A stretch of DNA of 64,000 bases from Acacia acuminata (Eukaryota > Streptophyta > Magnoliopsida > Fabales > Fabaceae). The stretch spans positions 1-64,000 of the forward strand of contig JAFJYI010000440.1 in NCBI GenBank assembly GCA_019022655.1, read 5' to 3'. The notes below the pieces were generated by a model. The model saw nothing but the letters and a program-made list of their open reading frames with translations, was not told the DNA's origin and made no database searches. Positions 34,701 through 46,639 of this stretch are shown one piece after another; positions within the stretch are counted from its first letter, which is position 1; the number at the start of each line of letters is the position of its first letter. Both the position numbers and the translations under genes were made by a program.

Positions 34701-34912
34701 CCATACTGTATAAGTCTTACAAAATCCTTCACAAATTAAATGTGTGTGTATAACTTCAGGACTTAGTCGCCTCTCATTCAAACATTTACATAAGGGCAAT
34801 AAAACTTCCCACTATCATCATGGGCATTTTGTTTAGCAAATTCTATAAAGTCCCTCACCCCATTATGATATTCAACACTTGTTCGTAAAACATTTATCCA
34901 ACTGTGATCCAT
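31756..34912 (-). pseudogene. CACTA transposase (TNP2 / Transposase_21 type), copy 2, broken
   Basis: The ATG at 34912 reads MDHSWINVLRTSVEYHNGV without the early frameshift of copy 1. In order: transposase-associated domain with CPLCKCLNE-like residues (34,799), Transposase_21 core (CPLGMRYKR, CPICETPRYKS, LSTDGMNPYG, GNLSGYSVKGHKA, DVMHVEKNVCDSI), DUF4218-like (HLEKLFVPTFFDIMVHLIVH, PIERSMKFLKGYVKNA), and DUF4216-like (DQENKMWSVAFQGKKVIDID). It ends GIWEDIPL and stop at 31756. Long open stretches of 199 and 218 codons survive, more than in copy 1, but frameshifts remain near 34,330, 33,755, 33,540, 33,080, 32,690 and 32,350. A 27-bp in-frame duplication repeats GYSVKGHKA. Confidence 0.92.
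33651..33704 (-). repeat. 27-bp in-frame tandem duplication in CACTA-2 transposase
   Basis: Two 27-bp units differing at two positions; they encode GYSVKGHKA twice. CACTA-1 has a single unit (YSVKGHKACPVC). Confidence 0.9.
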
Positions 34913-36144
34913 AGTAGAATTCCTATATATAAACGAAAAGATTTAACATACATAATCTGAAAAAATTGAAACTTGCATATAAAATAACACAACTTCAAAT
35001 GCATACATATACTCAAATGTCGGTTATGTCTTTTTTTCCTTTTTTTTACGGATAAACTTGCCCATTAAATGCAGAACGAAGAATCACTTTTGGTCATAAA
35101 TGTATCACAGTGAATCCAAGAAGCAAAATAAATGCATGACGAGGAATTAAATGCATCGCATAAAGGTCTTGTGGACTCACCGTAGCATATAAATTCAAAT
35201 GCGTTTATTGAGTCTTTCTTCTCCGCCACGAACGTTGATATTACACAAGAAGAGTAACCTAAAAACACTAGTTGGTCGATTCGGTAAGTCTAAAGTGCAA
35301 ATATAATCTTCAAAATACAATATTCATTAACAACGAGAAACCCACAATAACATTTCATCGATTTCATTCAACCCATGAAAAACCCAGAACCATAAGCGGG
35401 AAAATCATTAAGTTATATAATCGAAACACCTCGTACAGCTTGGTCTATAGACGTTTAGCTAAGGAACAAGAAGGTGATTGTCGAGAGAGGAATACAAAGC
35501 ACGGACGATGCAACACACAAACACTGGAGACAGAACCTGAGTAATCATTTTCGGCGCGACAAGAGAAGTTCGAGAGGGAAATTTAATTTTCCCCGCGACG
35601 AGACATATTTTAGTATTTTGGATTTTATTAAACTTAGGTTAATTATAAAGTATCGGGGTCCTAAAGATATAATTTTATTAATTAATTTTTAAGACCAGCA
35701 GTTAACAATACTACGATCCTAAACTTTACTATTCATTTAATGTTAAGACCGGAGTTTTATAAAACATCCGGTCATAAAAGTCAAATATTTATTAATTAAT
35801 TTTTAAAACTGCGTTAAGAATATACGGTCCTAAATTTTACTATTCATTTAATTTAAGACCGGAGTTTTATAAAAAATACGGTCATAAAAGTATATTACTT
35901 TTACCCTCGTACACCTCTTCGTTTATTAATTAACCAAAAAAAAGAGGTTTGCCTTTGGCGAGCATAGCAAAAACTGAATTAATAAAATAAATTAAAGGAA
36001 AATTGGAGAATATGAATATTAGAAAGACACAAGCTTAGTTCTTACTGCTTCCATACATAACTGGAGAATATGCACGTACACAAGAAAAAAAGAAAGAAAA
36101 ACAATAACTGAACATTATCAATGACAAGAATCTAACTAAACATA
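34913..36144 (-). other. CACTA-2 leader, intron and subterminal-type repeats
   Basis: Intron 35180 down to 34923 (258 bp, donor GTGAGTCC as in CACTA-1), leader exon to about 35,610, then repeated AAGACCGG/CCGGTC words from 35,640 to 35,900 in a single unit of the segment that is duplicated in CACTA-1. No protein ORF. Confidence 0.65.
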
Positions 36145-36515
36145 CTAAAGCTTATTATCCTCTAATGCCTCGCGATATCGGCGTGAGCAAAAGCATTAAC
36201 TTCTCACCGGAGATCAAAGAAGTTCCTATCTTACTCGCATCAGCCATAATGCATCATTAGACGAAAGAAGAGAGGGTCGTAGTAGGCGCCGGGGCCAAGA
36301 GGTTGGAAAGGGGGAGTGGGAACCTCTTCATGGTCTAAAGGCTGGGGGAGCGGCAACATCATCATCCGAAATAACAATGGGTCCAATGACCCGAGAGTCT
36401 TCTATCACAATAGAACGCACTATCGTTGGAGGAGGCGCACCGTATAACGATCTACGAAAGGCACGAGCATCAGCAGTAAGTCTACCCCTACGATCAGTTC
36501 TCTTGTTCTAACCAT
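36145..36515 (-). pseudogene. Small CACTA-associated ORF (copy 2), function unknown
   Basis: The ATG at 36515 lies at the same place as that at 232 in CACTA-1. After an early frame change it reads GRLTADARAFRRSLYGAPPP, then VIGPIVISDDDVAAPPAFRP and a stop. The shared terminal word AAGCTTTAG is at 36145-36153. The two copies together suggest a small acidic, proline-containing protein or a first exon. No family is recognised. Confidence 0.5.
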
Positions 36516-37288
36516 GGTTTGAGCAGTTGGGGCAGAGAGGAGTTACAAGGTAGTGACAAGTTAGTAAACACAGAGAGAGAGATACATAATGGATTATGAT
36601 GTTTGTGTTTCCACTTTAAGACCGTCCTTTTTTCATATGTCCGGTCCTAAATGAAGAACCGGCTGAACCCAAGAGGGGGTGAATTAGGTGAAGATTAAAA
36701 ACTTGAAACTTTGAAAATCTTTTCGCGTCTTCTAAATCAACAGTTAAATATTTAAATAAACATATACTGGAAATATAAGAGATAAGGGAAGAGAATATGC
36801 AAACTGTGATTTATACTGGTTCGGCCCAATCCTTGACCTACGTCCAGTCCCCAAGCTCCACTTGAGATTTCCAATCCACGATCTCCTTGTTTAACCAGGC
36901 ACAAGAGAAAGCCTTTACAACCTCACAAGTTTAGTCGAGCACTTGTGCAGCCTTCACAATCTCTTACGGAGATACTCCCCCTTACACACCGTAAGGATAC
37001 AATTACACACTTTGTAAACGAAGGATGGTCCTCTCACTCTCAGACTCCACTCCCCCTTACAAGTTGTAATTGATACACCCTCTCTTAAGGTTCCTCAACC
37101 TTAAGATTCAACTGATAATGAAATAAATGTTTATGAACTCCTCACGAGCGATAAAGTATTAAACATCGAAGTACATGATCGATCATCACACTCTCTAATG
37201 GAAACTATATAATATTGAGAAACAGAGTGTATATGTGATATTGAACTATCGACGGTGAGGTAGTAAAATCATTTCAATGGGTTCGTCA

Positions 37289-38128
37289 TGTTGGAAATTA
37301 TGCCCTAGGGGCAATTCATTGTACTTTGGATATTTAAGTTATTTAAAGTATTCTCTTTTTGTTATTATTTTTTTTGCATGTTTGTATTGATAACTGCATC
37401 CCTGGATATATCTTATAAATTATCCTAAATGTCCCTGGTCAGTCATCTACACGGGAGCGAAGATGAAATAAGACTAGTATGACTTTGATGAGGTATGGAG
37501 ATACAAGTCAAAGTCATGGGCACTTATAAGAGTACAAGGTACTGGACCGACCCACTATGAGAAAGCTGCATGGATCTAGTCATGAGCTTATCTCATGTAT
37601 AACCGCGTCATGACGCCCTATGACCTGAGATCATCATGGATTCCTACATGATAAGTCATTGGTCTTTGAACTAGTCAAAAGTCACCTTTGACCGGGTGAT
37701 GAAAAAGGCTGGGATCGGGATCAGTGGTTTTGATGCAAAGGAATGTGAATGGTCAAGATGAAATTTGTCCCTCACATTTGTAAAGAGATAATACTGGGCC
37801 CCTCGATGAGTGAGTCTAAGAAATGTATGGCCATATTGATATGGAAAGGAGTTTCCGTTTCACTTATTAGACTACTCGAGAATCGAGAAAGTAATGGTCA
37901 AGAAAAGGAAGTTGACATTATCCATGCCTCATCCTTGACCAAATTATTGCGTGACAAAAGGGACATGACATGGTTGTACGATAGGTTGTATCGTGTCATC
38001 CATCTCCATGTGAATTGGGTAGTCGCAATGTCTTGCTAGAGGCCGCTTGCGACTTGTGGGCTGGTACAGTATTGGCCCACTATCAATCTCATATGGGCCT
38101 GCAGGGTCGCACACAAGAATAACCCAAC
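37289..38128 (+). repeat. Truncated copia LTR fragment inside copia-2 LTR
   Basis: Starts TGTTGGAAATTATGCCCTA and matches the first 840 bp of the solo LTR at 24602; it stops at AATAACCCAAC, where the host LTR resumes. The right half is missing and no target duplication is evident. It contains a 96-codon ORF (37749-38039) that is near-intact in the other copy too. Confidence 0.88.
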
Positions 38129-39211
38129 TCGAGCATGGCTCTCCAATTTTCTCTTCTTTGTTTCAAGTCCAATGATACTCGGGCACGCTTTTACCTCTGC
38201 TCGAGCATGCTACTCGAGCAAGCCTTCATCTCTGCTCGAGCAAGACTCCTCAAATGTGCAATTTCCTTGGTCACCTTGATGTTGCTCGAGCAAGCCTCAT
38301 AGTCTGCTCGAGCATGCTTACCAAAATTGTACTTCTTTGCTTTGAGCTTGATGATTCTCGGGCACACCAGTCACTTTACTTGAGTAGGCTATCTTCTAGT
38401 GTCAGGCTACTGCCTACCATGATCTCGTGTAAATATCAAACTCCATTGACTTTCAAAAGCACAATAGCATTGGCTGTTCAAGAGCCAATTTCCAGAAATT
38501 ATGTCATCTTCAAATTAGCTCCAAATTTGGAAAACCACCCATGCTTAGGAAGCTCTTTAAGTATTGTTTCTATTTCAATAAGAATCAGCTCCAAACTATT
38601 TGTATTTCATCCATTAACATCAGATGAATGGAGGTTGATCTTATCCAGCGTTTTTGCAGAATTCTGAACATACCGTCAACTTCAAAACATCATATCTGCT
38701 TCAATTGATCTTTGTTTTTCATGTTCTTAATGTTTTTGGAAATTTATTTGAGTATATTTTTTAATGGCACCAGTTTTACCTCAATTGGAGTTGTAGATTG
38801 TGAGATACACACAAATTACCGAAGCTTGGTCTGGACTGTGATGGTGATTTTTGTGCCAACTTGAAAAAATCATATCTCCCTCATCTGGACTCCTTTAGAC
38901 ATGAATTTTATATCAACATGACGCATTGGATGTCTAGTTTCATATTCCACTAGTTTCGCATCAATCCGATTCCTGGTTTGGGAGATATCGTCAATTTACC
39001 GGAGGTCGCCAGAAATAGAGCTGAACAGGTAGCTGAAAAATGATGTTGCTCGAGCAAGCCTCTTCTTTGTGCTCGAGCAAGAACGGATTTTGGCTAAAAA
39101 AATGATGTTGCTCGAGCATGGCTCCTCTTTTTGCTCGAACAAGGTACTATTTAGGTGAAAAATGATGTTGCTCGAGCATGGATCCTCTTGTTGCTCGAGC
39201 AAGGAACTATT
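38129..39211. repeat. CTCGAG palindrome array in copia-2 3' LTR
   Basis: Eleven exact GCTCGAGC-type words plus variants (CTCGGG, CTCGAA). The last part is three tandem units of about 65-70 bp from 39,033, each with two palindromes framing CCTCTT and separated by GGTGAAAAATGATG-type sequence. Confidence 0.88.
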
Positions 39212-39466
39212 CATGCTTCAACTTGCTTATTTTAACTCGGGTGAGTCGTTCCAACTTCTATTTGATCATGGGAACTTGAATATTGATATTTTCATAGTAT
39301 TTAACAAGTTCTTCTTTCTTCAAACTCCATTCTTGATCATTCTCTATAATTTAATTATGACTAACCTATAATAAACAAAGTAGTTAGTCAATTTATATGA
39401 TATAAACTTTTTGCTCTAGATAATGACATCAATATAAAACATCATCAAAACTAATCATAACTAACA

Positions 39467-39481
39467 TTCTCCCCCTTTTTG
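39467..39481 (-). other. Polypurine tract of copia-2
   Basis: Minus strand CAAAAAGGGGGAGAA directly before the LTR start TGTTAGTTATG. The upstream minus-strand TTTGTCATCATC is the usual context in this group of plant copia elements. Confidence 0.85.
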
Positions 39482-41382
39482 ATGATGACAAACACTTTAA
39501 GAAAAATATGTATGAATATGAGGATATATTAAATGCAACATATTTTTCTTGCCATTTCTCTTCCCCTTATTTGTCATTCGAAAAAAGTTGAAGTAAGGAA
39601 GATAAATTAGTGAAGAGGCATATATGAAAATAAGTTTGAAACTATTGTCTCTACTTAATCATTTGTCAAGAAAAAAATTTTCTCTCCCGTTTTAAAAGTA
39701 TTTGATATGATGCAAGTGGAAAAAAGTTTTCACGAAAATATGTTTGAAAACAATTGGGAGAGGGATGCTTTTGTGAAAATATATCAATCAAAAGTTGTAA
39801 AAAAAATGTCAGGCTTTGGTACGAAGCATTTGATATCAAATGAATTTCTAGAACACTGTGTTTTAAGCGCTTGGGTATCATCCAGCAGGCTACGCTTGAA
39901 GCGCAAATCTTGCGCTTGAAGCGCAGAGTCCCAGCAGGCTACGTTTTAAGCAAAAATGTTGCCCTCTAAGCGCAAGGACTATATTTTTCTACAAATATTG
40001 TTATATGACAAGAAAATAATTGTCTCTCAGGGATTTTCATTTTAAATAAGATGCAATTTAGAATGTTTTTATGAAAACAAATTTGAGAGATTTTGGAGAA
40101 ATTTTCAAGAAAACTTTCACAATTAAAGCATACGAGATACCAAATAGATGCAGAATTTTTACTGAATATAAAAAGATAGAGATTAGAAATGCTCATGTAG
40201 GTTCCACAAATTGATGAATGATCGATGAAGTCTATTTGCTTGCTGTATATAATTCGGTTGAATCCCTGTGGCCTGAGATGAAGTGGTGGTGGGCTCTCTT
40301 CCTTTATGGAGCATAACTTAGCTAACTCCAAGAGGTTTTTCGTGGTGGCTAGGCCGTTCGAACCCAGTTTGAACGTAACTTCCCGGTTCGAACGTAATGA
40401 CCGGCCCGGATAAACAATGTACATGGATACGTTCATTAAGGAAAGTTTTTGTACGTAACGAATTCTCCCGCCATAATTGTAAAACTTTCTTGCAAGAGGG
40501 AAATGTGTTAGTTCATACCAAATGTAATTCTGTAGTGATACCTCTACCATGGCATACATGGTATCTTAGCCACTAATTTACTCACCGCTTCACGGCTTGT
40601 GCAATCAGCTAAAAAAACAATCCCTTTCTATATGATATTTTCAAATTAAGATCATGAAGGAAAATATGATATTAACTCATCATCAAAACTAATAAAACAT
40701 AGTAAATGCAGATGAGCAGATTTAAAAAGGATTTTCTTCAAATAAAGGAGATGAACTTGTAAGATATAGAACACATGTGATTGTGAAGCTCCCCCTTAAT
40801 AAATGCATGACTAAAAAGTATGAAACTCCCTTGAATGATACCATATAATTGTAAAACTTATGCCTTTTATGATTGAAAAAAATGTTTAAAGCATAAGGTT
40901 CATTTTTAAAAATGAGTTTGCTCGGCTAAAATTCATGAAACAAAATTGAATGAATAAGATCAACTTAGCCTAGCATGATTATGATTTGTGCATATTACAA
41001 TACCTCACTCCAGTAATATCATAATTACTTGAGTCATAATCCTCTGTTGTACATTGATGCATCACTGGCTAGAAATACCTCACATCAAGTATGTCTTGAG
41101 AATACTTGAATCCCAATAGTTGAACTTGGATTCTTGGAGCATTGAGATTAAGGCTTCTACTTTCAAAAATTTTTCCATCAGCGCGGCATGCACGAGTAGA
41201 CATAAATGGATGCTCGAGCATCGTTCCTTATTCCTCATTCCTTTTTCACACAACACGTTGTTGCTCAGGAAGGCTGTCAGGCTTGCTCAAGCAACGACCT
41301 TCATTCTTTCACGAACATAGTTGGGATCCCGCTGTTGCTCAAGCATGGTGCATAGCGTGCTTGAGCAAGGATCTTTGTCCTT

Positions 41383-41414
<32 letters not shown>

Positions 41415-43000
41415 TTGCTCGAGCAGGATTGGAGGGTGTGTTCGAGCAAGGTTTTTTAACTCAACTTCTTTATCATACTTTTCATGTGGTTGCTCGAGCA
41501 GAGATTGTTGGTATGCTTCGAGCACCAATCTCTCTGTTATTCAACTATGAAATAGAAGATCCTACAAGACAAATATATGCTTTTTGGTACCCGATGTTTC
41601 TTGGGTCCACACAAGATTAGACATGACAACTCTTATACTCTTATAATTTAACCATATGATATTTGAGCAAAGAGAATATCGCAATCAACAAAAATGGTAT
41701 CCAATTGATTCATGACATTGAACATACAAGTCAGCTAATAAATGATGCCATGAAAGTTATTTTTTTTTTTAATGACAATTTGTAAATACACTCTATGTAG
41801 AAAACATGTCATTGATAAAAATGCATGTAGGTTTAATCAAAGAGTATAGAAAATCTTATCCATAAAGATAAGTATTTATCAACTAATATTTTATGAATGA
41901 GATTAGATTTTTCAAGAATGAAGTATTATGAAATTGAAATTTTAATGTATGAAAGATTCATTTTTGAAATATGTTTAAGATCAATGCACATGCTAAATAT
42001 GATGGAAGTTAGCTTGTTAAACAACATGTTAGAGTGCTTCAATTTTTGGAGAACATATTAACATTGAAGTTAATATGTAGAAGAATTTTCCCCAAAAGCA
42101 AAAGTCATAAGAGAAAACGAATTAGCCAAACAGGCTAAGAAGAATAGAAATATTTACGCTTTATGACTTTGCTTTGACTATGAGATAATCTTGCCTCTAA
42201 AATTGAATCTAGAAATATATGAATAATCAAGGCAAGAATATGAATATACAGATATTGTTACTCAAAATATGGATGAAGACAGATGCTGATGAATTTGAGT
42301 AACAAAGAGACTACTAGGATCATGGATAATAAAGCATATACTCATTAGTCCAAATGATTAGAGTTTCAGAAAGTCATCCTAGTAAGTTATTCCACTAATG
42401 GTCAATGCATTAATGAACATTCATAAAGCATGGAATAACTCGGCCAACTAAGAATTTATGCTTTAAGCATAATAGTTTCACAAAATTGAATTCTTTTCTT
42501 GAAGATAGGCTTGAAACTCATATATGATCAACTTGTTAAACATGAGGTCCAATTAGTTAGAGAATAAAGAATGAGGAGTTCAAGTATCGCGTTAAATACC
42601 AAAGATCAATATCTGGACAAATTTGAAGCATATCTAACATTCAACATACAAAAAAATTGACTTTTGATTTTGAAATTCCATTTGAATGCAATCAAAGCAT
42701 GAATATTTTTCAAAAGCATTTGTATACATTTTTTACAAAACCGAGTGAGTTGAAATCCAAACAAAGTTTAGAACTATAAATTTCAAAAACCTAAACTCAG
42801 AAGGTTATGCACAAACTCATTTATGGTCCATTTAGCAATCTGAAGGCATTTGAAAAAAAAAACATAAATGATTGATTGCTAATGGAATGCAATGATGGAC
42901 AAGTATTCATTACCCAAAAATGAATATATATATATATATATATATATAATCACAGTATGGGGTAAGAATTAGATATCACCGTAATTCCTCTTGTCCTTGT
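39482..43000 (-). other. Copia-2 interior without recognisable genes
   Basis: About 3.5 kb AT-rich. No copia protein motif seen in any frame. It holds three palindrome patches: AAGCGCTT/GCGCTT words (39,866-39,970), TTCGAA words (40,350-40,400) and CTCGAG/CTCAAG words (41,208-41,522, around a poly-T run at 41,383-41,413). An (AT)n run is at 42,926-42,947. It may be a large-retrotransposon-derivative type interior. Confidence 0.65.
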
Positions 43001-45403
43001 AGAAGCTTGCTTGATTAAGATGGATTGATGTAGGAGACTTCTCTTCTGTTGTTTACCATCAACATCAACCATTGCTTCTTTTGCTTCCTCAAGAATCGAA
43101 TTGTTTCTCTTATATAGGTGCATTCTTGAGAAGCCTTTTCTTTGATCCTACAGTGACATATAAATCTTTTTCTCCCATGGTATCCAACCGTGCTTGGATC
43201 CATTAATTGTTAAGGATCATGAATATAGCCGTTAGACAGATGAAGCTTCATTGGTCACAATCACCATCGCTGACTTCGTTCTTCATAAACATTCTTTATT
43301 CCATTTGTCTTGACCATTGAGAGATAGCATTTATTGCATAGACAGAACATCAGAAGTTGCTTTACTTTGATCAAAGAAGTTGTTACCGAGGATATCACGG
43401 GTTTTGGTAACCGCATTTAATGCTCTTCTGACACACAAATTGCTTTATGCAAATTTGTTGTTAATCCATGATAAAATCATCTGAAACTCCTTAGCAAACT
43501 GATTAAATGCAATTAGCAATAGTAATGAGTAATGATATATGGAAATAAAATCATATTCGATGATTTAAGATTTTACGAAGACGGTGATTTTGAAAACATA
43601 AGGATCATGCTCGAGCAAGACTCTATGTCTGCTCGGGCAACCATCAGAAGCTGTGTAATAAACATAGAAGGACATCTCATGCTTAGGCAACCAACTTGGT
43701 TTGCTCGGGCAAGCTTCTCTTGGTAAAGATTTAGAAAACTCCTTCTTTCTCTGATGCTTGAGCAAGATATGATCCTTGCTCGGGCAAGAAATATGAGGCG
43801 AGGATTTGTGAATTCAATGATGTTGCTCGTGCATGGTTTTTCCTCTGCACGAGCATGGTGCTTGAGCATGCCTCTCACTCTGCCGGGCATGATTCAGACC
43901 AAGGCTTGAATAAACTTCAATCATCGGCGATGCTCGAGCATGTCGATAACATGCTCGGGCAATGCTGAGATAGAGAGCGAATTGGGTTCATACACATGCT
44001 TGCTCGGGCAACCTTTTACTCTTGCTTGAGCATGCTGCTCGGGCATGGCCAATTGTCTGCTCGAGTATGGCTCTCCAATTTGCTCTTCTTCGTTTCAAGT
44101 CCGATGAAGCTCGGGCACGCTTTTACCTCGGCTCGAGCATGCCGCTCGAGCAAGCCGTCATCTCGCTTTCGAGCAAGACTCCGAAATGTGCAATTTCCTT
44201 GCTGACTCGATGTTGCTCTAGCAAGCCTCATAGTCTGCTTTCCGGGCATGCTTCCCAAAATTGTACTTCTTTACTCTGAGCTTGATGATTCTCGGGCAAA
44301 CCAGTCACTTTACTCGAGTAGGCTATCTTCGAGTGTCGAGCTACCGCCTACCATGATCTCGTGCAAATATCAAACTCCATTGACTTTCAAAAGCACAATA
44401 GCATTGGTTGTTCAAGAGCTAATTTCCAGCATTTATGTCGTCTTCAAATTAGCTCCAAATTTGGCAAACCACCCATGCTTAGGAAGCTCTTTAAGTCTTG
44501 TTTCTATTTCAATAAGAATCAGCTCCAAACTATTTGTATTTCATCCATTAAAATCAGATGAATGGAGGTTGATCTTATCCAACGTTTTTGTAGAATTTTG
44601 AACATACGTCAACTTCAAAACATCATATCTCCTTCAATTAATCTTTTTTTCATGTTCTTGATGTTTTTGGATGTTTTTGGAAATTTATTTGAGTCTAGTT
44701 TCCAATGGCACCAGTTTTACCTCAATTGGAGTTGTAGATTGTGAGATACACTGATTACCAAAGCTTGGTCCGGACCGTGATGGTGGTTTTTGTGCCAACT
44801 TGAAAAAAACATATCTCCCTCATCTGGACTCTTTTAGACATGAATTTTATATCAACACATTGGATTTCTAGTTTCATATGCCCCTAGTTTCGCATCAATC
44901 CGATTCTTGGTTTGGGAGATATCTTCAATTTACCAGAGGTCGCCAGAAACAGAGCTGAATATAGTAGCTGAAAAATGATGTTGCTCGAGCAAGCCTCTTC
45001 TTTGTGCTCGAGCAAGAACGGATTTTGGCTAAAAAATGATGTTGCTCGAGCATGGCTCCTCTTGTTGCTCGAGCAAGGTACTTGTTTAGGTGAAAAATGA
45101 TGTTGCTCGAGCATGGATCCTCTTGTTGCTCAAGCAAGGAACTGTTCATGCTTCAACTTGCTTATTTTAACTCTGAATTGAGTCGTTCCAGCTTCTATTT
45201 GATCATTGGAACTTGAATATCGATATTCTCATAGTATTTAACAAGTTCTTCTTTCTTCAAACTCCATTCTTGATCATTCTCTATAATTTAATTTGGACTA
45301 ACCTATAATAAACAAAGTACTTAGTCAATTTATGTCATATAAACTTTTTGCTCTGCATAATGGTATCAATATAAAATATCATCAAAACTAATCATAACTA
45401 ACA
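43001..45403 (-). repeat. Copia-2 5' LTR, U5 end missing
   Basis: The outer end is sharp at 45403; the inner end is uncertain and given as about 43,000. A possible TATA box (CCTATATAAG on the minus strand, about 43,110-43,119) lies near the inner end. The part 44,056-45,403 aligns with 38,129-39,466. The CCCCCTTAC-rich U5 found at 36,652-37,288 is absent here. Confidence 0.6.
43605..45140. repeat. CTCGAG / CTCGGG palindrome array in copia-2 5' LTR
   Basis: Eleven exact CTCGAG words and about fifteen one-base variants, mostly CTCGGG. The three tandem units at 44,975-45,150 match those at 39,033-39,211. Confidence 0.85.
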
Positions 45404-45789
45404 CTAAAAGTATATTATTTATTTTTGAATTAAATTACTTTTAAGACCGTCATTTTATTATATATCCGGTCCTAAATGTCTACTATTTAATTTTTCAAAC
45501 AATTCAATTACTTTTAATACCGACCTTTTATCTAATATCCGGCCTAAAAGTCAATTATTTTTTATCAATTATTTATTTTTATAAAGTAAGAATTTTCCTT
45601 AAAAAAATATTACTTTTAAGAAATGATCAAGCCGGTATTAAATGTTCAGTCACTTCAAAATTACTCAGATAGCACAGTCATATCCTTACACTCTTTTCCG
45701 AGGAACTATACGTCTCCTAGTATTCTGAGGAACTATGCGTCTCCCCATAAAAAGTTTTCGGCGTTTCATATTCTTCAGGATGGATTCTC

Positions 45790-45797
45790 TATTTAAA
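45790..45797 (+). promoter_or_regulatory. TATA box of the proline-rich small gene
   Basis: TATTTAAA, 79 bp before the ATG at 45876, a fitting distance for a short 5' leader. Nothing else in this stretch competes. Confidence 0.45.
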
Positions 45798-45875
45798 CTC
45801 GTTGTTACTTTAGTTTCTTCACATTCTTCTCCATCACTTCTACACGACCTCATCCACCGCCTAGCCTCCACTGTA

Positions 45876-46238
45876 ATGGCTGATCCACCAGGTCCTCCTT
45901 TTCCTCCTCCTCCTCCTCTTCAACCTTAGCCCCCTCCGCCATTGCCTCCTCCAAATCCGACTATCAAGTAGTTGGTATAGAACGTGGTGGCCTGCGTCGA
46001 TCACATCGACCGACGCTTGGGCCAATTGTTTCAGCTTGTTCATACCGTCAACAACAAGCTGAACATGGTACTCCATGCAAATGACGTGGAGTACGATCCT
46101 GCTGAAGACGACACCTCCGACTCCTCCTCCTCTCCGACAACGGGGAGGATTAGTTGTTTTATAGTTTTTTTTTGCTTTTTTTTTTTTTTGTTTTTTTTTT
46201 GTTTTGTAATCGCGCCCTATGTAAAAATTATTAAATAA
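45876..46238 (+). pseudogene. Small proline-rich gene inside CACTA-2, opposite strand
   Basis: No family recognised. The ATG at 45876 reads MADPPGPPFPPPPPLQP, then after TAG codons PPPPLPPPNPTIK and a heptad-like amphipathic stretch (VDHIDRRLGQLFQLVHTVNN), then an acidic Ser-rich tail (EYDPAEDDTSDSSSS). The frame stays open through and after three TAG stops (residues 18, 32 and 35), each where CAG would suit. A TATA-like box lies upstream and AATAAA-type signals follow at about 46,235. It runs antisense to the transposase. The true C-terminus may be before the T-rich tail near 46,155. A captured host fragment is an alternative. Confidence 0.5.
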
Positions 46239-46257
46239 AATATTTTTATATTTTTTT

Positions 46258-46620
46258 CGTGAGAGTTTAGTACTTTAATTAGTTAGTTTATGCATTATCT
46301 GAACCTGGAAAGCAATAAACAAGGCAATTATGAAATATGGATAATGGCAGACTCAAAAAATTAAAATAAAAAAAATAAAAAATAAAAGCAAGGTAATTAT
46401 GAAATATGGATAATGGAAAGCAAGGCAATTATCCATTTTGTTCTCGTGGGAGTTTAGTATTTTAATTAGTTAGTTTATGCGAGATTCGAACCTGTAAAGC
46501 AATAAACAAGGCAATTATGAAATATGGATAATGGCAGACTCAAAAAACTAAAATAAATAAATAAATAAAAGCAAGGCAATTATGAAATATGGATAATGGG
46601 ATGATATAGTTACACAATAT
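46258..46620. repeat. 187-bp tandem duplication in CACTA-2
   Basis: CGTGAGAGTTTAGTA at 46258 recurs at 46445. Each unit carries GGCAATTATGAAATATGGATAA twice. It lies downstream of the proline-rich gene. Confidence 0.8.
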
Positions 46621-46639
46621 TTTGAAAATTAATAAAAGA

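Larger units (their letters stand above)
36652..39466 (-). repeat. Copia-2 3' LTR, interrupted
   Basis: U5/R side 36652-37288 (rich in CCCCCTTACA), then a foreign copia LTR fragment (37289-38128), then U3 38129-39466 aligning with about 44,056-45,403. It ends CTAACA at 39466 next to the polypurine tract. Confidence 0.8.
36652..45403 (-). mobile_element. Copia-2, large non-coding copia-type element with TSD CTAAA
   Basis: Outer ends TGAAGAACCGG (36652) and AACTAACA (45403) are flanked by CTAAA at 36647-36651 and 45404-45408; the CACTA-2 sequence resumes after it. On the minus strand the element starts TGTTAGTTATGATTAG, and a polypurine tract (CAAAAAGGGGGAGAA) at 39481-39467 precedes the 3' LTR. 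The interior (39,482 to about 43,000) contains no gag, protease, RT or integrase. The 3' LTR is disrupted by a foreign LTR fragment, and the U5 end and primer site of the 5' LTR are not visible. It would need proteins from another element. Confidence 0.88.

Noticed and set aside
38254..38667. 137-codon ORF in copia-2 U3, with a partner at 44248-44601
   Set aside because: The similarity reflects the paired LTRs; the frame differs in length and start between copies and shows no domain.
39966..40559. 197-codon minus-strand ORF in the copia-2 interior
   Set aside because: No recognisable motif, low-complexity ends, and it spans the palindrome patch; no second copy to support it.
38129..45140. 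CRISPR-like spacing of the CTCGAG repeats
   Set aside because: The repeats are short palindromes with irregular spacing inside plant LTRs; no cas genes and a eukaryotic context.
46470..46500. tRNA-like GATTCGAACC word
   Set aside because: Only a T-arm-like word; no acceptor, D-arm or anticodon arm around it, and it is part of a 187-bp duplication.
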